NCBI GenBank assembly: GCA_938743325.2
Contig: OW568869.1
Location: 620,001-684,000 of the forward strand
Origin: Pycnococcus provasolii
Taxonomy: Eukaryota > Chlorophyta > Pseudoscourfieldiophyceae > Pseudoscourfieldiales > Pycnococcaceae
Direction: 5' to 3'
DNA: 64,000 nt
Below the pieces are notes generated by a model, which ran no database searches, was not told the origin of the DNA, and saw nothing but the letters and a program-made list of their open reading frames with translations. Numbering within the stretch: the stretch's first letter is position 1; every line of letters starts with the position of its first letter. Below are positions 1-10,666 of the stretch, one piece after another. Position numbers and translations under genes: made by a program.

Positions 1-1121
1 GTCTTGATTCGTCGCCGCCTGGAACTTCAGAGCCATGCCCTGCTGAAGGTGTCTGAAAAGGCTCGTACGTCGTCCAGGGCTCTTGGCGGCGGATGCCACC
101 TTTTCTTCCTGGTCAACCTTCTGCCTGAGTCCCTGCCTGGCTGCAAGCAGTGCGGCAGCGTCTGGCACAAATCCAGGTCCAGGAACCGCATTCGTCTGCA
201 CGGGAGGAGGCGGGTTGGCAGCACGTTTGGCTCTTGGGCTCATGAGCGGTGCGGGTGCCTGCTTGCGCTTCTCGACGCGTGCACGAAGTTCGGAGCCAAA
301 GTCAGGCATGGCAAGTGCACGCGTGCTTGTCGGCGGCGGCGGCGGCTTAGGCACGGCTGGATTCGCCGCATCAGCTGTATTGCTGGCGTCTCCAAGCACA
401 ACGCGTCGCCTTGGCGACTTTGCTGGTGACTTGGCAGGAAGTTTCGCGGGCGACTTGGCGGCTTGCTGCATAAGACTTTTGACTGGCAGGCAGACTGTGC
501 AGTCTTCGTCATCCTGTTCTTCGATGGTCGTTTTGGGCAGTTTGACTTCGAACTTGCGCGACTTATCATCCTCGAGCCTGACTTCGATCGTGTATCCGTC
601 TTGCAGCTCAAGTGGTTCGTTTGGCTTCAGTGCCGTACCGTTGACGATGAGCGGGTTCGCTAGCGACTGCGCTGTGACCCACAGCTGTTCGTGAATGAGT
701 TACGTGATGTTTGTGGTTGAGTGAGTGAGTGAGTGGGTGTAAAAGCCCAAAGTGAAAGCAAGGCATGGAAAGGGGAAAAGGGTCGTACCGTTCCATCGTT
801 TTTTTTGCTGATGAGTGCGTGTTTTCTGGAGACGGCTTGACTTTCGATTCGAATGTCGCAGTCAGGCGCACGTCCCATTTGCAGAGTACTTTTCTCGGAG
901 TTGTCGTCAAACGCGTAGATGTCCCCAGATCCTGAAGAGAGCGGAACGATGGTCCAGAGAGGCGACAGAGAGGCAGAGGGGGAATGCATTGGCATCCCTA
1001 ACCCTTCCCCACCCGAGTGAAACAAGCCGCCAACAACGTGAGAGTCCGGGTCAGCAAGTGTGAGTCCCGGGTCAACATGTGTGAGTCCCGTAAAGTGCGC
1101 CGGGGAACGGAGAGACGCCAT
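1..1121 (-). CDS. FHA-domain protein, Ki-67-like FHA (3' end beyond left edge)
   Basis: Two exons are read on the minus strand: 1121-789, an intron at 788-685 (GTACGA...AACAG), then 684-1, which stays open to the window edge. Exon 1 carries the first half of an FHA fold (GRAPDCDIRIESQAVSRKHA: the GR, S and H of phosphothreonine-peptide binding). Exon 2 completes it with VNGTALKPNEPLELQDGY. After the FHA come lysine/proline repeats of the type AKSPAKLPAKSPAKSP and a basic, low-complexity tail. The pattern resembles the Ki-67/NIFK FHA group, so a chromatin or nucleolar role is possible but is inference. The true start may be a later Met near 995, because the first 40 residues are low in complexity. 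The 3' end is missing. Confidence 0.75.
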
Positions 1122-1310
1122 TGCTGCTTTGCTTCACACACAGTTCACAGTGAGTGAGAGACTGAAATGAAGGGAACGAAGTGAATGATGTGTGAGGTGG
1201 AGAGAGCTCTGGCAACCAACCCCCTGGGGAGGGGGAAAACAACACGAAAACAACACCTGTTATTTCAACGGGGAAATTGACAGATAGAATCAAGTTTCGG
1301 GGTAACAACG

Positions 1311-1333
1311 ACCCTAGCCCTAACCCTAACCCG
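1311..1333. repeat. interstitial telomere-like tract
   Basis: About three and a half CCCTAA-type units lie just before the J-domain gene, in the 220-bp gap between two divergent genes. Confidence 0.8.
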
Positions 1334-1341
1334 TTCCCCTT

Positions 1342-2964
1342 ATGGAACCGTGCTTTTGCCTCGTTCCGCACCTCTCCTATCTAATTCCCCATGTCATGGC
1401 GTTCATGGTGCCAGGGCCATTCTTTTTTCTTAACAAGCGCGTGTCTTCATGGTGGTCTTCGTCACGATTTCTAAACGTCGGGCACGTTAATCGTAAATTG
1501 GAAATGGTCTTAAGAACACAAGCTTCAGTCAGAGCAGTGCTCCTGTCGTCCGATACGCACGTGGCTTCGGAACTCGTACCACTCGCTCCGAAACCATACG
1601 ACGCGCCGCCCGTCGAAGTCGTGCCGTACAAAATCGACGAAACGGAAGCAAGCAAGGCGTTCTGCCAGTGGGCCGTCACGCACGGCGCGGCGGCGCTTAA
1701 CGTCGAAGAAAGCATCAGGCAGCGGCGACTCGTCACCAGCGACGGTGGACCGGGGGCTGGGTTTTCGCTGCAGCGAATCACACTGCCGTTCTGGAGCTTC
1801 ACAACACAGGCAATCGTCACGGACCACGACGCCGCGAAACTGCACAGAGATGAACAACGGAGACGTGCTCAGGCAGCCTCGAGAAATGCAAGGGACAACT
1901 TCGAGGCGGAAGCCGCGTCGCGAGCGGCGCGAGCATCACAAGAGGACGAGGACACGTCAAGTCCACGAATTGTGCAGGGACTGCTGTACGTTGGGCACAG
2001 ACTTCCAAGGGCTGCGACGGAGGTGGCCAAAGTGGCCATACGCAAGGAGCCGTACCCTCACTCGTCAACGCCATCGGATGAAGAGACTTTCGTGCTTCCA
2101 GAGCTTGCAGCCGCCTGGGCCGTGGCGCGCGAGCAGATCATACCCACCATCGGTCCCGGACGGGAGCTCAGACTAAAAAGAGCACGTCGCCTAATGATTC
2201 CCGCGTACGAGGCGCGGTACAGGTGGGGTGGCATCCCGTTCGCGACGGAAGGAATGGCAGCGGGACATGAGTACCGCGCCATCGTAAGCGGAGTGAGTGG
2301 CGAGGTCGACGGCGTCAACCACACGCCACCTTGGGAGAGTATCGGCAAACAGGCCATAGCGACCGGGAAGCAGGCGGCAAAGATGATCGAGCAAAGCAAT
2401 ATAAGAGTCAATTCGAAAGGTTTTAATAACTTTGACGTGAAAATGATGGAAATGGCATTCTCTGCCGTGCGTGCTGGCTCGAGTGGCTTGATGCGAGCAG
2501 GCGCACGACTCGGACCTTTTGGCATTGCCGCTATGATCGTCGCCCCATTCGTCGTCCAGCGCATGCTTCCTGCCGCCAAGCAGGCGTGGACTAATTTTGA
2601 GTGGCAAACGGTGCGCGACGCCGAGGTTGAATCTTGGCGTACGAAAGAACGCGGATGGCGGGTAGAAGATTACATGGGACCTGGAGGGGAGTGGGAGATG
2701 CTGGGGCTTGACGGAAGTGCGAGTGCGGAGTCAAAGTCAGCAGACGCCTACGACGAAGCTCGCACCGTGAATTGGATAGATCCTTACAGTGTACTGGGCC
2801 TCGATAAGAACGACACGCTAAGCCGTGCCGAGCTTCAAGTTGCGCTGCGGAAGGAGCTGCTTCGTTGGCACCCGGACCACAATGCCAGTGACAGCCAATT
2901 CGCATCAGAGCGAACCAAACGCATCCTTGCGGCGTATCACACGCTGCGGCAGAGCGCGACGTGA
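1342..2964 (+). CDS. membrane-associated J-domain protein (C-terminal J)
   Basis: A 540-aa product. The last 65 residues form a J domain with helix II/III and the intact HPD motif (RWHPDHN), so it should stimulate an Hsp70 ATPase. There are no Gly/Phe or zinc-finger modules, which makes it a class III (DnaJC-like) co-chaperone. A hydrophobic helix (GPFGIAAMIVAPFVVQ) near residues 392-408 suggests membrane association. The N-terminal half has a conserved-looking LPFWSF block followed by a charged Arg/Glu/Ala helix. The basic, Ser/Arg-rich N-terminus could be an organelle targeting sequence. The first ATG is used; Met codons at 1396 or 1504 are alternatives. The stop lies 90 bp from the end of the convergent rsmG gene. 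Confidence 0.8.
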   Translation: MEPCFCLVPHLSYLIPHVMAFMVPGPFFFLNKRVSSWWSSSRFLNVGHVNRKLEMVLRTQASVRAVLLSSDTHVASELVPLAPKPYDAPPVEVVPYKIDETEASKAFCQWAVTHGAAALNVEESIRQRRLVTSDGGPGAGFSLQRITLPFWSFTTQAIVTDHDAAKLHRDEQRRRAQAASRNARDNFEAEAASRAARASQEDEDTSSPRIVQGLLYVGHRLPRAATEVAKVAIRKEPYPHSSTPSDEETFVLPELAAAWAVAREQIIPTIGPGRELRLKRARRLMIPAYEARYRWGGIPFATEGMAAGHEYRAIVSGVSGEVDGVNHTPPWESIGKQAIATGKQAAKMIEQSNIRVNSKGFNNFDVKMMEMAFSAVRAGSSGLMRAGARLGPFGIAAMIVAPFVVQRMLPAAKQAWTNFEWQTVRDAEVESWRTKERGWRVEDYMGPGGEWEMLGLDGSASAESKSADAYDEARTVNWIDPYSVLGLDKNDTLSRAELQVALRKELLRWHPDHNASDSQFASERTKRILAAYHTLRQSAT

Positions 2965-3054
2965 TGTACCTCTATGTTTTAATATTTGTTCAGGTTGTAA
3001 ATTACTGAAATCTCATCATCTTACCTTAGTTCTGTTTTTAACTTACAGTATCCA

Positions 3055-4272
3055 TTACACGATAGGTCGTTTGTTCGGCATACCTGCTCTCCGCGGGTAC
3101 TTCGAATTGCTCGACGATATCTTATTGACGACGACACACGTGAGCTGCTCGCGCGTTCCATCGGCGCCTGCATTCCCCGTGTACGAAGCGACGTCGAGGA
3201 TGCGAACGCCATCGACGTCGCCACCCAGTTCCGCAATTGCACGCGACGCGACGCTCACCTCCTGCTCTGCACTCGCTCGCGGGCCTTTGGCAGCTACCAG
3301 TGCCCCACCAACACGCACAAATGGAAGGGTGATCTCGGCGAGCGTGGGCATCGCCGCGACAGCACGTGCGACGCACACGTCATATGCCTCGCGGTGTGCG
3401 TTGGGGTGTCCTTGCGCAGTTTCGTTCGACTCAGCACCGTCGCTTCCGTCTTGCGCTTGCTTGTCCTGTTCTCTTGCGATAGCCTTTGCTTTTCGTTTTG
3501 AAAGCTTCGGTTCAGGCTTTGGAGGCGCCGCGGCGTCCTCAGCTCGCGCGCACACGACGCGCACGTTGTCGAGTCCCATAGCCTCCGCCGCCGCCTCCAT
3601 GAATGCGCATTTCTTGCCAATGCTTTCGAGCAGCGTGACGCGCCAGGTTGGCCTTTCTGCGGCGATGGCGAGTCCAGGCATACCCGTTCCACTCCCAACG
3701 TCGATGACGAGTCCGAAGTTTGTTTCGCCGCCATTATCGTTGTCGTTGTTGCGCGTGGACGTCATGGACGCCATGGCGCTGTCTAAGCTCGGTAGCAGCG
3801 CGAGGCTGTCATCTATGTGTCTACTTTTCATTTCTGAACGCGTCATGGGTGCCGTGAGCGCGATACGTGCGTTCCACTCTTCGAGAACATCAAGATAAGA
3901 CTCAAAGCACATCGAAGAAGATGCTGAAGATGACGAGCCACTACGACTGATTGCACCACCACAGGCCGTGCTTTGAGACGACGACGTTGATGATGATGAA
4001 GATGGTGACGGTGACGAAGATGATGAGCAAAGTGCCCGCAATTCACGAGGTCGAAATTCACGAGCGTGAAATTCACGAGCACGAGCGTGAGGACGAAATC
4101 GAACCATCATGCCATTTCTCCCAGAAAACAAAAACGGACTACTACTACTACATTTCGTAGTACTGCGACGTATGAAAAAGCAATGAGCACGGCGACGTAA
4201 AAAAGACAAAGAGGAGTTGTGTTTGTTGAAATGAAACAGCTCTTTAGAAAAAACACACGGGCGCAGCATCAT
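3055..4272 (-). CDS. rsmG: RsmG-type 16S rRNA (guanine-N7) methyltransferase, probably plastid
   Basis: 405 aa from the ATG at 4272. The bacterial RsmG/GidB pattern is clear: EEWNARIALTAP, the RHIDDSLALLP motif, the SAM-binding motif I DVGSGTGMPGLAIA, LLESIGKKCAFMEAAAEAMGL, and the later ARAVAAMPTLAEITLPF / GGALVAAKG segment. The family methylates N7 of a guanine in the 530 loop of 16S rRNA. A Ser/Arg-rich extension of about 110 residues precedes the domain and looks like an organelle transit peptide, so the plastid (or mitochondrial) ribosome is the likely substrate. A charged, Lys-rich insert (KPEPKLSKRKAKAIAREQ) interrupts the domain. It starts head-to-head with the LMF gene, 295 bp away. 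Confidence 0.88.
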   Translation of the reverse strand: MMLRPCVFSKELFHFNKHNSSLSFLRRRAHCFFIRRSTTKCSSSSPFLFSGRNGMMVRFRPHARAREFHAREFRPRELRALCSSSSSPSPSSSSSTSSSQSTACGGAISRSGSSSSASSSMCFESYLDVLEEWNARIALTAPMTRSEMKSRHIDDSLALLPSLDSAMASMTSTRNNDNDNGGETNFGLVIDVGSGTGMPGLAIAAERPTWRVTLLESIGKKCAFMEAAAEAMGLDNVRVVCARAEDAAAPPKPEPKLSKRKAKAIAREQDKQAQDGSDGAESNETAQGHPNAHREAYDVCVARAVAAMPTLAEITLPFVRVGGALVAAKGPRASAEQEVSVASRAIAELGGDVDGVRILDVASYTGNAGADGTREQLTCVVVNKISSSNSKYPRRAGMPNKRPIV

Positions 4273-4418
4273 ATATGCCTGGTTTGGCAGCCAGGTCTGG
4301 TTTGGTACCACGTAGGAGGAGGACAGCGACGAGCGACGAGCGACGCGCGACGCGCGACGGCGGCGGAGAGTTCAGTTCGGTATGGCGGCGGCGGATGGCT
4401 TGAGCTCCCTCATCGGAA

Positions 4419-4484
4419 CCCCTAACCTTAATAATCGCTAACCCCTGTTGTTCGTTTGGGGGTTTGGAGTTTGGGGGTTTGGAT
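4419..4484. repeat. degenerate telomere-like / GGGTTTGG-rich tract
   Basis: The tract has CCCCTAACC and GCTAACCCC words followed by a GGGGGTTTGG array. It lies in the shared upstream region of rsmG (-) and the LMF gene (+). Confidence 0.6.
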
Positions 4485-4567
4485 TTTATTTCCGGCATTT
4501 GGTTGTATTTTGGTACTCTGTTCGTTCGTTCGGGCGCAGCAGAGTCGCTCGCGTGTCCGTGGAGTCT

Positions 4568-7211
4568 ATGTCGGCGTCGGCAGCGTCGGCAGCGGCGGAG
4601 TCACCTTCTGAACGTACAGGTACTGATATTAACTTGAGAGGGCGACCTTCTCAGACTCAAGGTACCTTCGTCAACAACGCTGTTCGTTTCCGTCGTGTTG
4701 GTTCCTCAAAACCTTCTCCTCCGTCTTCTCCCTCCTCCCCCACCGCGCTTCTTCTTCGAAACTCCATGTCACCATCACCACGTCAGCATGTCAGCATGTC
4801 AGACCACACACGCGGTGCACCGCCTCCTCGACGACACGGCATACCTTTTCAACACGATGATGACAATGACGATGCTCACGCTGACGCTGCAGGTGCTCGT
4901 GATCCTTTGAGTCACAACAACCATACTTCTCGCAGTAAAGAAGAAGACACAGAGTGCTGCAGTAGCTGGTACAACTACAGTCAACATCACTTTGTGAGAA
5001 AGGCATTTCTCGCAACGCTAGCCGTGTGCTATCTCGTCGCATTCGCGTCGTTCTACGTACAGGGAAACGTGCTGTACGGAGAAAGTGGTCTGCAGCCAGC
5101 ACGCAACTTGCTCAGAAAAGCGGCGACGAAAGAGTGCCCGTTCATCGAAAAGCCCACAACGGATACGCCGTCGTGGACGTGCCTCACAACGCAGATGAAA
5201 AACTTGCCCACGCTCATCTGGCTGCACTCCGTGGTTCACATATCGCCCGACGAGGCGTTGGATGCCATCGCGTTAGCGGGGGTGGCTGTGAGTGCCTTAT
5301 CGCTCACGTTTGCATTCCGAAGTCCGTTTGGAGGATCGGCCGTGCTGCTCGCGCTGCAGTTCGCTTTGTACAAGTCACTGTATACGATAGGCCAGACGTT
5401 TCTATCATTCCAGTGGGATATTCTACTGCTCGAGACAGGTGCACTCGCCATCTTTTTACCTCTTTGCGTATTCGAGGTGCGCCCTGTAGCTGTTGCACGA
5501 GGAGATGCGCGAACGACACCGCCACATGCCATCATCTGGGCCGTACGAAGCCTATTCTTCAAGCTCATGCTGATGAGCGGCATCGTCAAACTCCAGAGTC
5601 GCTGTCCGACCGTAAGTTTCTTTCCCCTAAGCTTTCATGGCGGATAAAACACAGTCACTAACAATCTAACAAACTTAATGAAAACAGTGGTTGGGCCTGA
5701 CAGCGCTCGACTATCATTTCGCAACGCAGTGTATTCCAACACCACTTGCTCAGCTGATGCACCATGCACCGCGTGCATTGCTCAAGTTTGGTGTCGCCTA
5801 CACGCTCTTCGTCGAAGGACCTGCGACGCTCTTGATCGTGTCGCCGGGTTTATTACGCGAGTTGCGATTCCTCGCGTTCGCCTCACAAGCTCTGCTGCAA
5901 GTCACCATCATGCTCACTGGAAACTACAACTTCTTCAATATGCTGACGATTGCCCTAGCTCTCATGTCAAGCCTCGATGATGCGCAGCTTGCATGGTTGC
6001 TTAACATGCGCCTCGAGTCAACAATCCTGGGCATGCCGCGCTTGTACCGTGCCGTCAGCTTGATCGCATCTGCCACGATGGTGGTGTATCTAGCACACGC
6101 CTGGAATGCAATGTTCACGACGCCTGGCGATACCATGCAATTTCAACTTTCCGTCGATGATTATGAGCGGCGTTTCTCGGCACCTGCTGCTCGCCTGGGG
6201 ACTGCCATTATCGCGGCACACGTTCTCGCGATTCCAATCGTGCAAGCCTTAGTGGCAATGTGGCACACGGGACGGCGTGGGATTGCCCTTGCACTACCAA
6301 GCCGCGTGATGTCAGCTGTCGCCCAAAGTGCCATCGCTCTGCTCATCGTCTACTTGAGCCACCACGTGCTCGGGAACACGGCGCACCCGCAAGACGGGCA
6401 TGTACTTGCACCGCTAATTCGTGGCATGCCGCCCGACTTCCGTCCGAGTAAAGCAAGCATACATAACGCGCTGCGGCAGGGCGCCGAGATGAGCGCCATC
6501 GGAGGCTATGGTCTCTTTCGCCGCATGACTGGCGTTGGCCCCAACGGCGAGGTGGCACGGCCGGAGGTAATACTCGAGGGTCGCGTGCCGGGCGTGAACA
6601 GTTCAACGGCTTGGCACGAGATTGAGATGCGATTTAAGCCTGGAGACGTGGCGAAGTCACTCCCATTCATTGCGCCACATCAGCCACGCGTAGCATGGCA
6701 AATGTGGTTCGCCGCACTTGGGAGGTACGAGCACAATCCTTGGCTTTTGGCGCTGATGTATCGACTTCTCAATCAATCAGCAGACATGCACACGAACAAC
6801 AATGAGATTCGATCGCGACTGCTAGACCCAGGTGGTCCTTTCTCTCATCCTGGTGGCACGTCGCCAGACGCGATACGAGCCAAGCTTTACGTGTACGATT
6901 TTGTCGAGTGGGGAGACCCTGAGCGCCGCGTTTGGAAAAGGAGCGAGCAGGGTGTGTACCTGCACGAAGTTACGCTTGGTGACCTAGAGCAGGTTAGCAG
7001 GCAGCTACAACTTGACGCACGCACGGCGTGGCCAAGACGAAAAGCGTGGACTGCGCTGCGTGACGAAGCACCACGCACACTCTGCGTGCTATTTGTGGCG
7101 AGCGCATTGGTTGGCGTTATCATGGCAGCACTTGCCAATGGCACGTATCGGATGATTCTTACCGGAGCATCCATCCAACAACAGTCCAATTTACGTAGCA
7201 AGTGGGAGTAG
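4568..7211 (+). CDS. lipase maturation factor family protein (LMF1/LMF2-like)
   Basis: Exons 4568-5611 and 5688-7211 are joined across a 76-bp intron (GTAAGT...AAACAG, with a TCTAAC branch-like site), giving 855 aa. Splicing restores the hallmark CPTWLGLTALDYHFATQ and PTPLAQLMHHAP block of the LMF family. Earlier segments (FLSFQWDILLLETGALAIFL) also fit. Animal LMF proteins are multi-pass ER membrane proteins that assist folding of dimeric lipases, and several hydrophobic helices are visible here. The first 130 residues are a Ser/Pro-rich region unlike the family core. The C-terminal half keeps the family's WFAALGRYEHNPWL and KLYVYDFVEW segments. The substrate in an alga is unknown. Confidence 0.88.
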
Positions 7212-7441
7212 TACAAATCTTGGCATTTCTGTTTTGGAAAATCAAGAATTCGAATTACATTGGTATCGTAGTACAATGTGCAACACACGGCAATCTTAAG
7301 ATCGATTGCTCTTTTTCAAATCTATTGTAAAAACAATTTAATCCTCTCCTTCTTCACATGCAACTTGGAGGAGTGAGCGAGCATTTGCTGCAGGCCAAAC
7401 AAAAAAAGGAATAGCGCATTCGGCTAATTTATTGGAATAAT

Positions 7442-8815
7442 TTAGAGCACGGGCTGTACCTTCGCCGTCGTAGCACTTGACAGCAGCGAGTCACGACGCG
7501 GGTCATTGAAGGGAAGAGTCGCCGGCGAGGCTGTTGCTGTGCCAGGGCGAACAACGCCATTCGCGGTACTCGCATTTATTCCCTTCTCCTTGAGAAATTT
7601 TATCGCAGAGAAGAGCACCTGCGCCTTGTCGAGATCCTCCTTCTGACCCACAAGTACCGAAAGTTCCTGGAATGCGTTATTCATAGACCTGCGTCGATTT
7701 TTCTCTCTGCACGCCTTCTTCGCCTTGCGTTCGACGGGCAAATGCGCCATCTTCTTCTTGCCAGTTTTAGACGGCGACTCTTTTTGTCCTTGAACTTTCT
7801 TCACTGCGACCTTGCGTGGTGTCGATCGAGTAGCTGGTCGCCCAGTCGGCCGAGCAGCGCTCGCACGCTTTTTGCTTTGGCTGTTGGCTAATATCGACGC
7901 AACGAGAAGTGTAGTGTCCGTGTCCGTGTCCGTTGTTGCACTCGCATGTCCTGAGTGACGAGCTGGCGATACAGGTGGCTGCAATACAGGCTTGGCTATC
8001 TTCGTGGGTGGGCAGGTGAGCACCGCGGACGTGTTCGTGCCATCCGGGATCAACGGCAACATATCCGTGTCGTTTGGCGGTGTCGACGGCTCCTTAATGT
8101 TTTGCTTCGACTGCTTCGTACGAGGAGGAGGCGGCGGAGGCGGCGGAGGCGGTGGCATCATCTTAGTCTTTGGTTTAGCTGCCTTTTCCGTCACCTGTGG
8201 ACGACTCACTGACGGCGATAAGTTGTTCATCGAGCTGTTTGTGTGCATCGCCGGTGGCATGGCGTGTGCGTGTCGCTGCTGCTGAGAGATTTGCTGATGA
8301 GTTTTCAAGTGATTGGTGAATGCCACCTGCTGCCAGCACGGTTTCTCCGGAGGCGTGACCATCGAGCATCCCGGCGCGGCGTTGGCGAAGCGGTGGTCGC
8401 TGTTCGTGTTCTGCGTCGAGAAGAGCACGTCCTGCGGCTGCGCAGGTCCGAAGTATTCGAGCGACGGCATAGGCACGCCTCCTAAGAGTGAGTCAAAGAC
8501 TTCTCTCTTACGATGAACAATGTCCACTGCCGTGTTGGTCGACTCGACGAAGTATTGCTGAGACGCTTCCAGCAGGTTGTCGTGCGGATGCGCGTTTTCC
8601 GAAGGGTGCATAGGGAGTGGCCATAGCGTTATCGGAAGGCCGTCACTGCTGAAGATGTCGTCATCAGCTGCCCAGCTCGGTGCCGTGCCTATGGTTGGCT
8701 GTATGGTGTATATTGTGTTTGGCGTTTGTTCATGTGAGCCAAGTGTAGAAGAAACAAAGGCAAAAGAGAGAAAAGCTGAACTTACGTATGGAGCCAACGT
8801 CGAGTGTGCAGCCAT
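7442..8815 (-). CDS. bHLH transcription factor, plant ILR3 (IVc)-like
   Basis: Starting at the ATG at 8815, an 87-bp intron is predicted at 8785-8699 (GTAAGT...ATACAG). It is in frame, so a retained form would also be translated. The spliced product is 428 aa. Near the C-terminus lies a compact bHLH: basic region KKACREKNRRRSMNNAFQEL, a short loop, then DKAQVLFSAIKFLKEKG. The ACREK...DKA pattern is that of plant subgroup IVc factors (ILR3/bHLH105 type), which act in iron and stress regulation. The Glu and Arg residues for E-box contact are present. Upstream are a polyproline run, a basic AT-hook-like stretch (TGRPATRSTPRK) and Gln/His-rich sequence. The target genes cannot be read from the sequence. 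Confidence 0.72.
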   Translation of the reverse strand: MAAHSTLAPYVSSAFLSFAFVSSTLGSHEQTPNTIYTIQPTIGTAPSWAADDDIFSSDGLPITLWPLPMHPSENAHPHDNLLEASQQYFVESTNTAVDIVHRKREVFDSLLGGVPMPSLEYFGPAQPQDVLFSTQNTNSDHRFANAAPGCSMVTPPEKPCWQQVAFTNHLKTHQQISQQQRHAHAMPPAMHTNSSMNNLSPSVSRPQVTEKAAKPKTKMMPPPPPPPPPPPRTKQSKQNIKEPSTPPNDTDMLPLIPDGTNTSAVLTCPPTKIAKPVLQPPVSPARHSGHASATTDTDTDTTLLVASILANSQSKKRASAARPTGRPATRSTPRKVAVKKVQGQKESPSKTGKKKMAHLPVERKAKKACREKNRRRSMNNAFQELSVLVGQKEDLDKAQVLFSAIKFLKEKGINASTANGVVRPGTATASPATLPFNDPRRDSLLSSATTAKVQPVL

Positions 8816-9397
8816 AGTTTTCTGTAGTAGCGGTAGTACGAACAGAGTTGTTTGTTTTTCCAAGGCGTGTTTTGACAAACACCGGAACAGCTTAAATACC
8901 GTGAAATGTCCTTTTCTAGCCCTTAACTTTACTGCAGGTGAAACGGGTCCTGTGCACAACCTCAAAGGCGTTCGTTGTCGGAGCTGATGCTGACACAAAG
9001 TTTGATGACACTTTTGTGTGCAAGACTTCTATCTGGTTGTTTTGTTTATTTGTTTCGGGTAAGAAAATAAGTAGGAAAACAGAGTTAAAATACAGGAGTT
9101 CGTTCGTTTGTGATAACATGTGTTCGAGATGAAATGTGCTTAAGGCGTGTCCTTAAGGACAAGTTGATCATCAACAAGCCTCCGTGAACATGAATGAAGA
9201 AAGCCATTTCAAACCCAAACCGAAACAAAACCAAAACTAAACCAAAAGAAGATGACAAGAAGATGTGTGCAAGGTGATGGCCCCCTGATGGTGTTCCTGC
9301 CCCTTCCTTCCTATTACAAAACAAAACCAAAACAAAATAAAACAAATAAAACAAGTGCACCTGAACTTAAATATTTAAGCCAAGAAAGAAATATATC

Positions 9398-9421
9398 AAG
9401 AAAGAAAGAAAGAAAGAAAGG
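9398..9421. repeat. (AAAG)n microsatellite
   Basis: About six perfect AAAG units sit in non-coding DNA. Confidence 0.9.
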
Positions 9422-9983
9422 TTTCATCTTACCTTAAGTGAAGTGAAGTTAAGGCCCAAGAACTCTTTTGATATAAAATAATGTAAAAGTGGTTAAGACA
9501 AGTGATGATGAGAATGATGGGAAGAATGATGTGGATTTGGATCGGAGTGATGGGAAAGTGGAATCGGGATATCGAAGTTGGAGAGAGGGCGCGTGTCACC
9601 GCTTTTCGTACTTTTTCGCGCACCTGGCACCTCTCCTTGAGGGCAAACTCGCTTTCGGATTCCGGATTGAGATTTTTCGGAGTGCATCATTTTTCGTTCC
9701 TGCGACCTTCTTTCGATCGCCTCATCACGAGCCTCATTGCCATGTCGAGTTCACTTGAGATGGATTGCAGTCCAAGTTTCTTGATGGAGGCTCCACCACA
9801 AACTTGATGATCCAACTTCTTGAAAGAGCATTTCCCATTTCCCATTTTACATTTCTTTCGCTTTTGCCATCCTTCATCCTTCCTCCTTTCATGCCATCCA
9901 TGCCAGCGGCGGAGCGGCCAGCGCATCGCACCTTGGAAAAGTTCATTCCACACCATTCAACGCAGCAAGAATTGAGCCATTCC

Positions 9984-10060
9984 GGCAAGAGACTATTCCG
10001 AGACAGGCAAGAGACTATTCCGAGACAGGCAAGAGACTATTCCGAGACTCTTCAGGCAAG
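9984..10060. repeat. 22-bp minisatellite, about 3.3 copies
   Basis: The unit begins GGCAAGAGACTATTCC and repeats at 9984, 10006 and 10028, followed by a partial fourth copy. Confidence 0.9.
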
Positions 10061-10175
10061 AGAATACTGTAGAAGAAAGAAAAATAATAGTCTATCGAAT
10101 AGGGTAGTGCCAGCGTGGAAGCTGTTGGTTTGGTTCCGTTTCTCCACTTTCCAGATAGTTCTTAGACTATGTATC

Positions 10176-10499
10176 CAAGGGGAGTTAACACCTACTGGGG
10201 AGGTCACTCTGGTGGGGATCCCCCCGTTGAACTATTATATTGCGAGGGAAGGCTCCCGTTCCCGGGGACGATGTGTTGGAGCAAGTTCTCCGTGGTTGTC
10301 TGAGCCAGGACCAATTCCAACGGTTGGGACCCCACCCTTGGTCTCGTCTCGGTACTGCCCTGTCCGCTGGCGCCCCGCAGGCGCCCTTCTCGCCGGCAGA
10401 CTGACTTTCCTGGCTCAGACAACCACGGAGAACTTGCTCCAACACATCGTCCCCGGGGGAAGGGGGAGTGACCTCCCCAGTAGGTGTTAACTCCCCTTG
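10176..10499. mobile_element. fold-back MITE with 7-bp target-site duplication
   Basis: A 324-bp element starts CAAGGGGAGTTAACACC and ends with its reverse complement. The two arms are imperfect inverted repeats of more than 90 bp (the right arm lacks about 40 bp present in the left) around a loop near 10315-10400. It is flanked by the direct repeat ATGTATC at 10169-10175 and 10500-10506. There is no coding capacity. Its termini resemble those of the second element at 27411-27658 (CAAGGG, then TTAAC, then GGTCACTC). The 7-bp duplication does not clearly match the usual 8 bp of hAT or P elements, so the superfamily is left open. Confidence 0.88.
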
Positions 10500-10544
10500 A
10501 TGTATCAGCGATTCCAACCGAGGAGGGAGGGGGTGTGCAGTTAC

Positions 10545-10594
10545 AGTTAGGGTTAGGGTTAGGGTTCGGGTTAGGGTTAGGGTTAGGGCTAGGG
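10545..10594. repeat. interstitial telomere-like tract
   Basis: Seven or so TTAGGG units, some with variant bases, lie upstream of the SET gene. A 15-bp C run follows at about 10609-10624. Confidence 0.9.
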
Positions 10595-10666
10595 GAGCGC
10601 GACCCCTGTCCCCCCCCCCCCCCCTTGTGTGGCGCATTCTAGTATTCTTGCCCTCTCGCCACGGCG

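Larger units (their letters stand above)
8816..10175. other. long divergent intergenic region, left part
   Basis: No supported gene is seen. It holds A/C-rich sequence with an (AAAG)n microsatellite at 9398-9421, GATG-rich sequence near 9500, and a 22-bp minisatellite at 9984-10060. Confidence 0.6.

Noticed and set aside
10185-10637. Minus-strand frame covering the first MITE
   Set aside because: It exists only because of the inverted repeats and the TTAGGG tract; no protein-like features.
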